Shown one piece after another: positions 7,017 through 16,875 of a DNA stretch of 34,253 nt. This DNA is from Shewanella sp. TC10 (GTDB lineage: Bacteria; Pseudomonadota; Gammaproteobacteria; Enterobacterales; Shewanellaceae), in the NCBI RefSeq assembly GCF_009663145.1, contig NZ_VKHR01000044.1, positions 13,187-47,439 on the forward strand, read 5' to 3'. Below the pieces are notes generated by a model. The model made no database searches. It saw only the letters and a list, made by a program, of their open reading frames with translations, and was not told the DNA's origin. The position numbers and the translations under genes were made by a program. Numbering within the stretch: position 1 is the stretch's first letter; the number at the start of each line of letters is the position of its first letter.

Positions 7017-10000
7017 TTACTTTTGTCTGCGACGCAAACCAAGTAACGCTAATAAGCTCAAACTTAAGAAACCTAAGCTACCACCATCGTCATCTGATTC
7101 TGGCTCTGGCGCAGCTTCCACAACAGGGGCATTAATCGTCATGGTAAAGCTTGCTTCAGTCTTATTAACGGTATCGTCAGCGGTGACAACAACCTCATAA
7201 GTACCCGCGGCAGCGGTACCTGAAATCATACCTGTCTTGCTATCAATGCTGATACCTTCTGGTAAGCCTGTTGCACTGAATGTTAAGGCATCACCTTCAG
7301 CATCAGTAAAGTACATTGATGCATCAATTTCAGCAGCTTGTTGGTCATCTAATGTCACCTCAGGCATCGCTTCATTCAGCACAGGGGCAATATCATTAAC
7401 GTTATTGATATTGATGGTTACTTTAGAAACCGCAGTATAGACTTGGCCTTGATTACCAATCACTTCCAGCTCATAGCTCATGTTACCAGCGTCATAATCA
7501 ATGGCCGCAGGGTTATTGATCACGATATCGCCTGTGTTAGTCACAGTGAATGGATCCCCAGGAATCGCTTTTGCTAACGATAGGCTATATGGAGACCATT
7601 CAGCCTCGTATACGCCATATGCAAAGAAGGTTTCAGCATCTAATTCGATGGTTGCAACAACACTGCCCATTTCTGCATCTTCATCAATAGTGTGCATTTG
7701 GCCGTCTTTAGGATGCGGAATAAAGGCGTAGCTGCCTTGGCCAACCGGTGTCGCCATTGCCCAGTTATCTTCAAGGCTCATTAATAGCATGCCTGGGTTA
7801 TCGCAACCTACACTGCCAAAACCAAAGGTAAAGCTACAGGTGCTTGCCACACCAAGTTCAATACTTTCACCCGGGGCTAATGTTTCCATTGGGCTGTATT
7901 GTTTGGTGTCGCCTTCCTCCACTGGGCGAGATAATAGAGGCAGGGCTCCTCCATTAGATTCGATTTCAATCATCTCACCTGTCATCCAATCAAATACTTC
8001 AGATGTTACGGTTTTACCGTATTTCACAGGGTTGAACATGATGATAGGTTCACCTAAGCCATCAGCAGCGTCACGGTCAGTACCAAATATCCAACCTTGG
8101 TTTTGATCAAAGTCTTCAATGCTAGCCATGTTTTCGCCGTGATAAAGCTCTTCCATACAGTATTGCGCTACAAAGTTTTGTCCATGGCCTGTAAAATAAG
8201 TCGGAAGAGTCGATTTAGTGTAACGACCATAATGATCTGTCCAGTCATACTCTTTCTTGTAATCAATATACCAAGATTGTGGCTGACCATTTTCATCGAC
8301 TTCAATAAATCCGCTCATGGCTGCTTGGGTCGCTTCATCCCACATATATGGATCGCCACTTACTGCTTGATCTAAGCCTTGGTCTAGTACAAATTGCTCT
8401 TGGTAAGCACTCCAAAACACCATCGCAGCGCCAGCTTTGTCAAAGTGATTAGCGATACCGACATCGTTTGGCTTGAAAAATTGTCCCGCAACAACTAGCT
8501 TTTTACCTGTTGAACACATGGCTTCATCATAAATACCACCAGCAATGGTTTTTAGCATATTGCCTTGGGTATTTTCTTTGCCAACAGGCAAGTTTGCGCG
8601 GTTGAACATAGCTGGAAACACCGCGTAGGTTGTATCAGTGGTACTGTCATTAGTAAATTGCTGAACGTGAGCCCCTGCATCAGGCGCAAACATCAGTGAC
8701 AACTCACTGCCGTATTGCTCTTCAAAGGTATTAAAGTTTCGAGTGATTTTGCTGCCATTACGAGGCTTTGCTAACCAGCTCATTGCAATGGTTGGCATCT
8801 CTTCAGCTGTTAATTGTAATTGACCCGAAAGCTCAACCGCTTGCCAGTTTTCAATGGTTAAGTCCGACCCTGTTTTCATTGGCCAGTTTTCAAGTTGGTC
8901 AAAATTCACCACCATAGTGACAGGGAAAACGACCGTCTGTCCTGCAGGCACACTAATGGTTGATGGGTATTCCCAAGTGAGTGCTGAAGTGCCACTTTTT
9001 TCGATGCTATTTAATGCCACATCATAGGTGACTGTTTCTTCAGACAGGTTTTTCAGCTGCACTTCTTTCATGAAGCGCTGTGTACCAGTACCTTCTTGGA
9101 ATCCGAAGTTTAAGTTTGGTTGATAACTGCCTTTTTCCCATGCGACAGCGCTAGACATTAAGGCTGCATCCATATCTTCAACGCCACTACCAATCAGAGT
9201 GATTTCACCCTGTTTGCTATTGAGATCCATCACTTCGTTGTTAGCAGTGTTCATCAATAGTGCTTTAATTTCGACCATTGATAACTCTGGACGCTTAGAT
9301 TTCAGCACTGCAGCGGCGGCTGCTACGCGTGCTACGGCCATTAGGGTATCTGATTCAGTATCCATTTCATCGCCGCCACCGACAACAGCAACATCAATAT
9401 TTTCAGCGTAACTGACCATGTCAGGTTTGGTATAATTTGTTGCACCACGAACCGGGCCGTATGGTGTTTTATCTGTCACCATCATGCTGTCTTCAGTATC
9501 AGCTTTGATGCCACCCACGGTTAATGCACTAGGCGCAGCGCCACGCCAGGTCATGTTGAAGGTATTGTTGTACCATTCAGATCCATTACCCGCATTGACG
9601 ACAACTAAACTGCCTAATGCCGAAGCCATTTGGATGGCATAGGCTTCGATAATTGGACTAGAAACACCGTCGTCATGTTCGGCGTAAAAGGCATTACCAC
9701 CTAATGCATCAACAACAATGATGTCTGCTCTATCATCAAAACTGCCATCTTGATTTGGATCTAAGGCGTACTCTAACGCCATCATAAAGCTGCTTGAGCT
9801 TTCTGCCGCAAGGCTATATCCATAGCCGTATGGGTCTGACACGTTAGAGGTTTTATAAGCTGCTATCTTTGCAGCTGGTGCTAAGGCATGTACCACACTC
9901 GCTAGACGTGTGCCGTGGCCGGTATTGTGAGTTGCACCATCATAATCACGTGTAAAATAAACATTTTGATCAATTGGGTTTGGATCAACTCCCCAGCCTG

Positions 10001-10664
10001 CATCACTGGCTAAATCCATTCCTTCAACGACGACTTCTGTTGGAAAACCATCAAAAGCATTGATCGAGTTTTCCATGGCTTCAGCGTAAGCTTCAACGCT
10101 GCCATCACCACCTAGCCCTGTGTGTGTGTAATCAACACCACTACCAATAATAGCGACTTTAATGCCTTCGCCAGCTGTTATGTCATCTGATAATGCAGGT
10201 GCTTTAATTGAATCAGTTGCTGGTTTTGCAGTATTGGCTGTTTTAAGGGCATTTCGAGGAACTTGAATAGGAGAGGCTGCGACGACAACCGCTTGAACAC
10301 CTGGCATTTTCTTAATTGTTTCGATGTAGCTGGTGTCTGCCTGAACTCGAATAAAGTTACTGACAAGCTTTGAGCCAGGTAGTGTTTTAATGTTGCCATC
10401 AAGCGCTTTAATATCATTAATGATTGCTTGTTGACTGGTTTCGATTTGCTGTAAAGATGCAGCAAACTTTTGCTTGTTGTTCAGGGTCGCTTTGGTCAGA
10501 GAGCCTTGTTCTGATAAGTAGACAAATAGTGTGGCATCTTGTGTTTGTGCTACAGAACTTGAAAATGCAGATAAGGTATCTGTTTGTGTGGCGGCATAGA
10601 CTGCAGTAGGTGCTAATGCTGCTAGCGCGATACAGCTTGCGAGTTTTGACTTCTTAAATGACAT
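7017..10664 (-). CDS. Subtilisin-like S8 family protein lacking catalytic Asp and Ser, GlyGly-CTERM tail
   Basis: This is a 1215-residue exported protein. The ATG at 10664 is chosen because GAAGGG stands 7 bases upstream and a signal peptide (ending VYA) follows; the longer frame opens only at TTG. The S8 fold is clear, but key residues are changed. The Asp motif reads IIGSGVDYTHTGLGG, so Gly174 stands where D-T/S-G is expected. The Ser motif reads DTLMAVARVAA, so Leu441 stands where GTSMAAPHVAG is expected. His250 (GHGT) and the oxyanion Asn360 (NAGN) remain. C-terminal cadherin-like and putative-Ig repeats (about 1000-1180) precede an acidic DDDGGS stretch, a hydrophobic helix and RRRQK, the GlyGly-CTERM signal processed by rhombosortase after type II secretion. 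It is most likely a catalytically dead pseudoprotease. The reading frame is intact and has a terminator, so it is not a decayed gene. Confidence 0.88.
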   Translation of the reverse strand: MSFKKSKLASCIALAALAPTAVYAATQTDTLSAFSSSVAQTQDATLFVYLSEQGSLTKATLNNKQKFAASLQQIETSQQAIINDIKALDGNIKTLPGSKLVSNFIRVQADTSYIETIKKMPGVQAVVVAASPIQVPRNALKTANTAKPATDSIKAPALSDDITAGEGIKVAIIGSGVDYTHTGLGGDGSVEAYAEAMENSINAFDGFPTEVVVEGMDLASDAGWGVDPNPIDQNVYFTRDYDGATHNTGHGTRLASVVHALAPAAKIAAYKTSNVSDPYGYGYSLAAESSSSFMMALEYALDPNQDGSFDDRADIIVVDALGGNAFYAEHDDGVSSPIIEAYAIQMASALGSLVVVNAGNGSEWYNNTFNMTWRGAAPSALTVGGIKADTEDSMMVTDKTPYGPVRGATNYTKPDMVSYAENIDVAVVGGGDEMDTESDTLMAVARVAAAAAVLKSKRPELSMVEIKALLMNTANNEVMDLNSKQGEITLIGSGVEDMDAALMSSAVAWEKGSYQPNLNFGFQEGTGTQRFMKEVQLKNLSEETVTYDVALNSIEKSGTSALTWEYPSTISVPAGQTVVFPVTMVVNFDQLENWPMKTGSDLTIENWQAVELSGQLQLTAEEMPTIAMSWLAKPRNGSKITRNFNTFEEQYGSELSLMFAPDAGAHVQQFTNDSTTDTTYAVFPAMFNRANLPVGKENTQGNMLKTIAGGIYDEAMCSTGKKLVVAGQFFKPNDVGIANHFDKAGAAMVFWSAYQEQFVLDQGLDQAVSGDPYMWDEATQAAMSGFIEVDENGQPQSWYIDYKKEYDWTDHYGRYTKSTLPTYFTGHGQNFVAQYCMEELYHGENMASIEDFDQNQGWIFGTDRDAADGLGEPIIMFNPVKYGKTVTSEVFDWMTGEMIEIESNGGALPLLSRPVEEGDTKQYSPMETLAPGESIELGVASTCSFTFGFGSVGCDNPGMLLMSLEDNWAMATPVGQGSYAFIPHPKDGQMHTIDEDAEMGSVVATIELDAETFFAYGVYEAEWSPYSLSLAKAIPGDPFTVTNTGDIVINNPAAIDYDAGNMSYELEVIGNQGQVYTAVSKVTININNVNDIAPVLNEAMPEVTLDDQQAAEIDASMYFTDAEGDALTFSATGLPEGISIDSKTGMISGTAAAGTYEVVVTADDTVNKTEASFTMTINAPVVEAAPEPESDDDGGSLGFLSLSLLALLGLRRRQK

Positions 10665-11196
10665 AGGGTTTCCCTTCAAAGTTAACGTTTAATCGTTTTA
10701 TTATTTTTTTGCTTGAGTAGCCTCTTGCTTCCTCGGCGAGTTAAGTCAGAACTATCCTGCTCAACACTCGTACATAAGGTTTTCATTCAATTGCAGCTAA
10801 ACCACAAGTTAAACGCTGTTGATTTTGTTTCTTTTATGTTTCATAAAACTTTCAATTACTTAAAAAACAATAAGATACAGAATTCTTTTTATGAGGTTTC
10901 TTTGAAGGGTTACCAGATAATTGTCATATTTTTGTGTTAGGAGCCATATTGATTTTTATTAGTGATAGCTTGATACATATGGATACAGGTTGAATTTGTA
11001 ACTGTATGAAAAAAAAGGAATTGAAAGAAAATTGAAGCTTAAATGAAATCGAATAGTCGTCGTATATTTGCCTCGCAATAAATCAATCGAGTATCAAGGT
11101 TATAGCAAACAACAACATTCCAATTTGCAGGCTAACACTCAAGATTATCCGCGGTCGGTTTGTGAGATAAATAATAATGATAACGAGGAAGACATT
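10665..11196. other. Divergent promoter region between the two S8 genes
   Basis: About 530 AT-rich bases separate the two divergent starts. A frame at 10713-10940 (75 codons) has no recognisable features and is taken as spurious. The stretch 11068-11196 is open in the frame of the downstream protease but begins at TTG and encodes a polar N/Q-rich lead before the signal peptide, so it is treated as leader. Promoters for both genes must lie here, but none could be assigned firmly. Confidence 0.5.
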
Positions 11197-14100
11197 GTGA
11201 CGTCGATTTATAAAAAGAGCTTAATAGCCGCTGCATTATCTTTAGCTTTCGCCCCTAGTATCAATGCCAATGTTATTGATACTCGAGGGTTAGATACGGA
11301 TGGAAATGTACCTAATCTGCGCTTAGCCACAACGAGTAAGCGTAATATTGAAAATCTTTATATTGTGCTTTTAGATGACCAGCCTTTGGCAACATATCGT
11401 GGTGATGTTGATAACTTAGCGGCGACGAGCTTGCTAAGTAATCCAAGTAATAGCCGCAAAGGTAATGGCGTATTAAATGTTAACAGTGCCGCCAGCCAGA
11501 ACTATATCCAATATTTGAAAAGCCAAAGACAACAAACGCTTGCTCAAGCCAAGTCACGACTCAATCGTCAGCTCGAAATAAAAAGTGAATACCAAATTGC
11601 CTTAAATGGGTTTAGTACTGAACTCTCAGATAAAGAAGCACAAACACTTGCTTCAGTCGCTGGGATTAAAAGCGTTAAAAAAGTCGAATTACGTCATATC
11701 AATACAGATAGTGGCCCATCACATATTGAAGCGCCAAGTGCATGGGATGGCACAGCAACTGGCGTTAGCAGCATGGGTGAAGGCATCACTGTAGCGATTT
11801 TTGATACTGGTATTAATGCTTTTCATCCTTCATTTGCCGATGTTGGTGCAGATGGTTATGACCACACTAATCCATTAGGTGAAGGGGTTTACACTGGTGA
11901 TTGTGCCAAGTCAGAGTTAGCACATTATTGTAATGACAAGCTTATCGGTATTTGGGGGCATCCTGATCTTCTTGCTGATTACACCCCTGAAGGTGACGAT
12001 TTAATTGCCATAGATCATAACGGCCATGGCTCTCATGTAGCATCAACCACGGCAGGAAACGTGGTTAAAGATGTCCCAGTGTTTAATGCTGTCGGCGAGG
12101 AAGCAGAATTTAGCCTAGGCGAAATCAGTGGTGTTGCTCCTCATGCAAATATTATTTCATATCAGGTGTGTGTGGCTGATGGTAGTTGTTGGACAGACAT
12201 TACTGCTGATGCGGTAGAGCACGCAATTGAGCATGGTGTAAAAGCAATTAACTATTCAATCGGTGGCGGCGCAAGCGATCCATGGAATGATAGTGATGCA
12301 ATGGCATTTCTTGCGGCACGTGAAGCAGGTATTCATGTAGCTGTGGCTGCGGGCAATGACGGCCCTGGCGCTGAAACTGTTGGCTCTCCGGGTAATGCTC
12401 CGTGGTTAACCACCGTAGCAGCTTATACTCATGATCGTAACTTCACAGACAAGGACGTCACCTTTACAGGCGGAGATTACGACTTAGAAGCATTAACAGG
12501 TAAAGGCGCGACAAGCGGAATATCAGGGGATATTGTGTTTGCTGGCGACTTTGGTAATGCGGGTTGTCTTGAGCCATTTGAGGCTGGCACATTCTCTGAT
12601 CAAATTGTGGTATGTGAACGTGGCGAAATTGCTCGAGTGAGTAAGGGAACTAATGTGCTTGCTGGTGGCGCAAGTGGTCTGGTGCTAGTGAATGTCACCA
12701 GTACTGATGAAACTGTTGATGCAGATTTACATGTATTACCTGCGATTCATCTGGATATTGACCAAGGCCAATCTCTTATGGATTGGTTAGCTGTAGGCAG
12801 CGATCACACCGCCAGCATTGGCGCGTCAGTGATGGAAAAAGATCCTTCTAAAGCTGATATCGCTGCTTCGTTTACATCCCGGGGTCCTGAATCCATTATG
12901 AACCGTTGGCTGACGCCACATATTGCTGCGCCTGGTGTAGCAATTTATGCGGCTAATACAGAGTATCAACCATGGTTTGAACCTGCTGACAGGAACGAGG
13001 CTCCGTTTACATTCATGGATGGTACATCAATGGCGACGCCACATATTACTGGTGCTTATGCCTTGATTGCTGCATTACGACCAGAATGGACACCAGCGCA
13101 GGCTCAATCAGCGCTAATGCTCAGTGCTGAAACCGACACTTTACTCGAAGATGGAGTGACACCATCTGACTTCTTCGTTGCTGGTGCAGGTAGTGCACGT
13201 ATTAATGCTGCGCTGAATGCTGGTTTATTGATGGACATGAGTCATGACGATTACCTGAATGCAAACCCTGGCTTAGACGGTGTCCCTGAAGACATGAACA
13301 TAGCCTCAGCATTACGCAATGAATGTATGATGGAATGTAATTGGACTCGTACTTTTACCGCCACAAAGGCTTCAACATGGACGGTTTCAGGTTCATCTGA
13401 CACTGTGGGTATGTCGGTTACCGCGACTCCAGCAAGCTTTACCTTAGCGGCAGGTGAAAGCATCAGTTTAGATGTTACAGCATCAATCGGTAATGGTTTT
13501 GCCTCTGAATATGGCATGGGACATTTAGTATTAACCCCAAGCGATAATGGTTTAACACCTTCAAAAATGCCGATTATCGGTAGCTTTGTTGCCGGTAGCT
13601 TCCCAAGCGATGTGCAATTATCAACAGCAAAAGATAATGGTAGTGCAGAAATATCAGGAATTACTACCGTTGGCTCAAGTGACTTGCAGGTCGGTGTATT
13701 CGAACTAGCTGAAGTGGAAGTGATTGAAACGACCATTCCACGTGATGACAGTGACAATTCAAATTGGCCAACTAATGTCTATAACGACCCTAGTAAATAC
13801 TATTCTCAGTTAATTAATGTGACCCCAAATACTAAGCGTATTGTGGCCAGAGTGAAGCATACAACATCACCTGATTTAGATATGTATATAGGTCGTGACA
13901 GTGATTATAACGGTCGCCCAGATAATGCCAGAGAAATGGACCCGCTGACGTGTATGAGTGCCACTGAAACGGCCTATGAGATTTGTGAAATCAATGACCC
14001 AGATCCAGGTTCGTATTACTTCGCGGTGCACAACTATGGTGACTTTTCTGCGCCATCAGATGTCGAAGATGAAGTGGTTCTTGAGCTGGCTATTATTGGT

Positions 14101-15036
14101 AAAGATGATGGCAGCGTGACAGTAGATTACCAAGCTGAAGTGGACAGTAATGAAGATATTGGTTTAGTACTTAATTGGAATAAGCCACTAAAATCTGACA
14201 CTTTATATACGACGGTATTGGAGTTAGGTACTGGCGTAGATGTGAAAGATAATATTGGCTTAATGCCTATTGAGCTTTATCGCAGCCCAAGTTTTGCTCA
14301 AAGCAGTCTTGATACAAATCAAGTAGACACCGGGGATATTATCACTTTATCAGTAGTGCTTGCTGATAACGATACCGATGAAGAGCGAACCATAACTGTT
14401 TCTGCGACGATTCCTCAAGGGCTGAGCATTGAAAGTGATAGCCATGAAGGGACTGTTGTTGGCGATAGTATTAGCTGGGAAATACTCCAAGCAGCTAATG
14501 CGGCTGGCGACACCATTATGGTTACCTTTGATACTAAAGACTTAATGATGTCACAAGCGCTGTCGTTTAATGTATCCCATCAAGTTGGCGATGTGAGCAT
14601 TTCAGATATGCTTGAACCTGTGATGCTTGAAGGGGTACCTGTAGCCATGATTAATGGAGCAGCATCTGTGTCATTAACCGCAGATGAATCCACTAACGTG
14701 ACATTAACTGCTGCCGGCAGTACAGCGCCAAACACTGACGATGAGCTGACTTACACTTGGGCTCAAGTTTCTGGTCCTGCAGTCACCTTTGCCGATGCAA
14801 CAGCGATGGAAACAGAGGTATCACTACCTGCTGTTGATGCTGACGGTACAGCAGTGATTGAGCTAGTGGTGAGTAATGGTAATAAAACCGCAGTAGCGGC
14901 GGTGGCTAATATTGCCATTACGGCTGAGGTCATTGCACCGACACCAGAGCCTGAATCAGGTTCAGATTCAAGTGGTGGTGCCATGGGCGGTTGGTTAATA
15001 TTACTCGGTTTATTAGGCCTAAGACGCAGACGTTAA
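11197..15036 (+). CDS. S8 family serine peptidase with PA domain and GlyGly-CTERM tail
   Basis: This is a 1279-residue exported protease. The GTG at 11197 is chosen because GAGGAAG stands 5 bases upstream and a signal peptide begins there (MTSIYKKSLIAAALSLAF, ending SINA). Domains in order: an I9-like propeptide (about 45-155); an S8 catalytic domain with Asp203 (IFDTGINAFHP), His277 (NGHGSHVAS), oxyanion Asn387 (AAGNDGPG) and Ser611 (GTSMATPH); an inserted PA domain (about 430-540); Fn3-like and pre-peptidase C-like segments; a PKD/REJ-like repeat (about 1150-1245); then SSGGAMGG, a hydrophobic helix and RRRR, a GlyGly-CTERM signal. All catalytic residues are present, so it should be an active surface or secreted protease. 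It is divergent from the inactive S8 protein and shares its tail type. A terminator follows. Confidence 0.93.
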   Translation: MTSIYKKSLIAAALSLAFAPSINANVIDTRGLDTDGNVPNLRLATTSKRNIENLYIVLLDDQPLATYRGDVDNLAATSLLSNPSNSRKGNGVLNVNSAASQNYIQYLKSQRQQTLAQAKSRLNRQLEIKSEYQIALNGFSTELSDKEAQTLASVAGIKSVKKVELRHINTDSGPSHIEAPSAWDGTATGVSSMGEGITVAIFDTGINAFHPSFADVGADGYDHTNPLGEGVYTGDCAKSELAHYCNDKLIGIWGHPDLLADYTPEGDDLIAIDHNGHGSHVASTTAGNVVKDVPVFNAVGEEAEFSLGEISGVAPHANIISYQVCVADGSCWTDITADAVEHAIEHGVKAINYSIGGGASDPWNDSDAMAFLAAREAGIHVAVAAGNDGPGAETVGSPGNAPWLTTVAAYTHDRNFTDKDVTFTGGDYDLEALTGKGATSGISGDIVFAGDFGNAGCLEPFEAGTFSDQIVVCERGEIARVSKGTNVLAGGASGLVLVNVTSTDETVDADLHVLPAIHLDIDQGQSLMDWLAVGSDHTASIGASVMEKDPSKADIAASFTSRGPESIMNRWLTPHIAAPGVAIYAANTEYQPWFEPADRNEAPFTFMDGTSMATPHITGAYALIAALRPEWTPAQAQSALMLSAETDTLLEDGVTPSDFFVAGAGSARINAALNAGLLMDMSHDDYLNANPGLDGVPEDMNIASALRNECMMECNWTRTFTATKASTWTVSGSSDTVGMSVTATPASFTLAAGESISLDVTASIGNGFASEYGMGHLVLTPSDNGLTPSKMPIIGSFVAGSFPSDVQLSTAKDNGSAEISGITTVGSSDLQVGVFELAEVEVIETTIPRDDSDNSNWPTNVYNDPSKYYSQLINVTPNTKRIVARVKHTTSPDLDMYIGRDSDYNGRPDNAREMDPLTCMSATETAYEICEINDPDPGSYYFAVHNYGDFSAPSDVEDEVVLELAIIGKDDGSVTVDYQAEVDSNEDIGLVLNWNKPLKSDTLYTTVLELGTGVDVKDNIGLMPIELYRSPSFAQSSLDTNQVDTGDIITLSVVLADNDTDEERTITVSATIPQGLSIESDSHEGTVVGDSISWEILQAANAAGDTIMVTFDTKDLMMSQALSFNVSHQVGDVSISDMLEPVMLEGVPVAMINGAASVSLTADESTNVTLTAAGSTAPNTDDELTYTWAQVSGPAVTFADATAMETEVSLPAVDADGTAVIELVVSNGNKTAVAAVANIAITAEVIAPTPEPESGSDSSGGAMGGWLILLGLLGLRRRR

Positions 15037-15065
15037 TAGTAACGTTATTCATAAACTTAGCTAAA

Positions 15066-15093
15066 GCCGCTTCGTTATCGAGGCGGTTTTTTT
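15066..15093 (+). terminator. Rho-independent terminator of the S8 peptidase gene
   Basis: GCCGCTTCG (15066-15074), loop TTAT and CGAGGCGGT form a 9-bp stem with two wobble pairs, followed by seven T residues. It sits 30 bases after the stop. Confidence 0.85.
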
Positions 15094-15327
15094 ATGGGCG
15101 ATCATAAACCCAAGTCCCCAGTACACTGTCCCACTTAAGTATTCATTTACGATCAATCCTCAATTATCTGACTATAATTAAACCTCATTAAGGATTATCC
15201 ATAGTGATTATGTGGTGCGTTATAGCGAAGATTTGCAGAATTAAGCTTAGCTTTGAAGGCATGCTTAACTTGTAAATTTAGGCTCATCACATCGTCAATA
15301 TTGGAATCGGCAGAAGGATTAATTGCC

Positions 15328-16065
15328 ATGTCTAGATATTACGGATTAAATCTCACCACCTTATTCATACTTCTATTTGTAAGCAGTTTTTCGGTCGCTG
15401 AAGTCAAACCTTATTCCTTTGTTGGTGTAGCAGGACTTGCGGAGCAAGAAGTTGGCGCTAGTTTGTTTGCTACCCTATGTGCAAAATACCAATTAGATTG
15501 TGACATTGAAATGTTACCAGCGAGTCGTGCGGAGCATAATGTATGTGAAGCTAAAAGTGTTGGTGAGATTATGCGGAGCTGGGAATATGGGCTTGATAAC
15601 CCAGACTTACTTCGTGTACCCACGCCCTATTATTACCTCCAAACAGCTTTAATAGTACGAAGCGATAACCTGTTAAATATATACTCTCTACGAGATATTA
15701 AGGATGTGAATGTCGGAGTTATCCGTGGAGTTAAGCATTCTGAGCATATCGAGACCAACTCCAACAAGTTATTAAAAGTGGGCTCTACCGAACAATTAAT
15801 GAACTTATTGGTAAAAGGTCGAATTGATGTTGCGGTGACGAGTCGATTAGATGGTGCGAGCACCTTGCGTAAAATGAACATTGAAAATGTAATGATTTTA
15901 CCTGTCGAATTAGAAACCCACCCACTCTATTTTTACCTCAACTCAGAGTACGCTCATCTTTTACCAATACTAGATAGAGCGATTAAAGAAAGTATCAATT
16001 CTGGATTAGTAGATAAATGGAGTGCTATTGCTGAGAGCTCGATGTTTTCAGAAAGTCGTGAATGA
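15328..16065 (+). CDS. Orphan periplasmic substrate-binding protein (SBP_bac_3 type), paralog 1
   Basis: This is a 245-residue protein. The ATG at 15328 follows AGAAGGA by 8-9 bases and opens a signal peptide (ending FSVA); the longer frame begins only at TTG. The body resembles transporter substrate-binding domains of the HisJ/amino-acid type: YSFVGVAG near the N-terminus, DIEMLPASRAEH, a hinge-like RVPTPYYYLQTALIVR, then NVGVIRGVKHS. It is closely similar along its length to the protein at 16876-17577. No permease or ATPase gene is in the window, so it may act as a sensor subunit or serve a transporter elsewhere. The ligand is unknown. A 77-bp gap separates it from the lipoprotein gene. Confidence 0.8.
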   Translation: MSRYYGLNLTTLFILLFVSSFSVAEVKPYSFVGVAGLAEQEVGASLFATLCAKYQLDCDIEMLPASRAEHNVCEAKSVGEIMRSWEYGLDNPDLLRVPTPYYYLQTALIVRSDNLLNIYSLRDIKDVNVGVIRGVKHSEHIETNSNKLLKVGSTEQLMNLLVKGRIDVAVTSRLDGASTLRKMNIENVMILPVELETHPLYFYLNSEYAHLLPILDRAIKESINSGLVDKWSAIAESSMFSESRE

Positions 16066-16142
16066 TTTTATACACTAGTTGATTATGATGAATAAAGTGT
16101 GCCATAACATTGAGTAGGCTCATCATATTAAAGGGTGTTGTT

Positions 16143-16562
16143 ATGTGGAATAAAATCATACTTGTTTTAATGCTATTAGGAGTATCTGCCTGTACAGCAT
16201 CTGAATCAGCACAAAATAAAGCCGCGCTTTATCAGTTTGATGAATTGGTAGAAGTCAATTCAATAGATAATTTCCGTATGGATGCTTGGCGAACTATGGA
16301 TAACCGCACCGTGTTTGTTGATAGTCGTCCTCGGGAAACATATTTGTTGGTGTTAAATGGCGTTGATAGCAATTTGAAGTTCGCTCAAGCCTTAGTGGTA
16401 TCGTCAAGAATGGGTAAAGTGACAGTCGGCTTTGATAGCGTTATGACAGGTTCAGAGCCAAGATCTAGAACCCAGATTAAGAAAATTTATCGCATTGAAA
16501 GTAAAGAACAAGAGCAACAGATTAGAGCGAAAATTGAATCGTTTTCTGAAAAAACTAACTGA
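16143..16562 (+). CDS. Small lipoprotein, DUF6491-like
   Basis: This is a 139-residue protein. The ATG at 16143 follows AAGGGTG; the upstream TTG start lacks support. The N-terminus MWNKIILVLMLLGVSAC is a lipoprotein signal with the lipobox cysteine at residue 17. Residue +2 is Thr, so outer-membrane sorting is expected. The mature part has the pattern I-x-x-F-R-x-x-x-W, VFVDSRPRETYLLVL, LKFAQALVVSS, KVTVGFDSV and IKKIYRI, which resembles small DUF6491 lipoproteins as I recall that family. Function is unknown. It sits between two paralogous binding-protein genes and is followed by its own terminator. Confidence 0.75.
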   Translation: MWNKIILVLMLLGVSACTASESAQNKAALYQFDELVEVNSIDNFRMDAWRTMDNRTVFVDSRPRETYLLVLNGVDSNLKFAQALVVSSRMGKVTVGFDSVMTGSEPRSRTQIKKIYRIESKEQEQQIRAKIESFSEKTN

Positions 16563-16605
16563 TTAAGGTATTTCACTCACTCTGTCTGTGAAGATTATCA
16601 GATGA

Positions 16606-16631
16606 AGCCACATTGCATATGTGGCTTTTTT
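16606..16631 (+). terminator. Rho-independent terminator after the lipoprotein gene
   Basis: AGCCACAT, loop TGCAT and ATGTGGCT form a perfect 8-bp stem followed by six T residues. Confidence 0.85.
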
Positions 16632-16875
16632 GTTATTATCAGCCATAATTTATGGTTAGATTTAATTAGTGGAAGTTGCTGCAAATTAATTTCCATAAAC
16701 TACGCTATATAGATGCGTATCTAGTATTTATTCAGTTCGATATAAAATTATACTAATAAGAATGGAATTGGAGTTCACATTGTTAGCTAAAACATCAGTT
16801 ACTCATAAGGTATTAAAATCCACATTTGCCATTTTGAGTTCAACATTGAATCTTGCCCAAGCTGCTAAATCTATA

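Noticed and set aside
10713..10940. A 75-codon plus-strand frame between the S8 genes
   Set aside because: No ribosome binding site and no recognisable motif; it lies in an AT-rich promoter region.
11068..11196. Extension of the active S8 protease to the upstream TTG start
   Set aside because: The extension would place 43 polar residues before a standard signal peptide, while GTG 11197 has GAGGAAG at a good distance.
13251..13757. A 168-codon minus-strand frame inside the S8 peptidase gene
   Set aside because: It is the antisense shadow of a clearly coding region with a full domain structure and has no features of its own.
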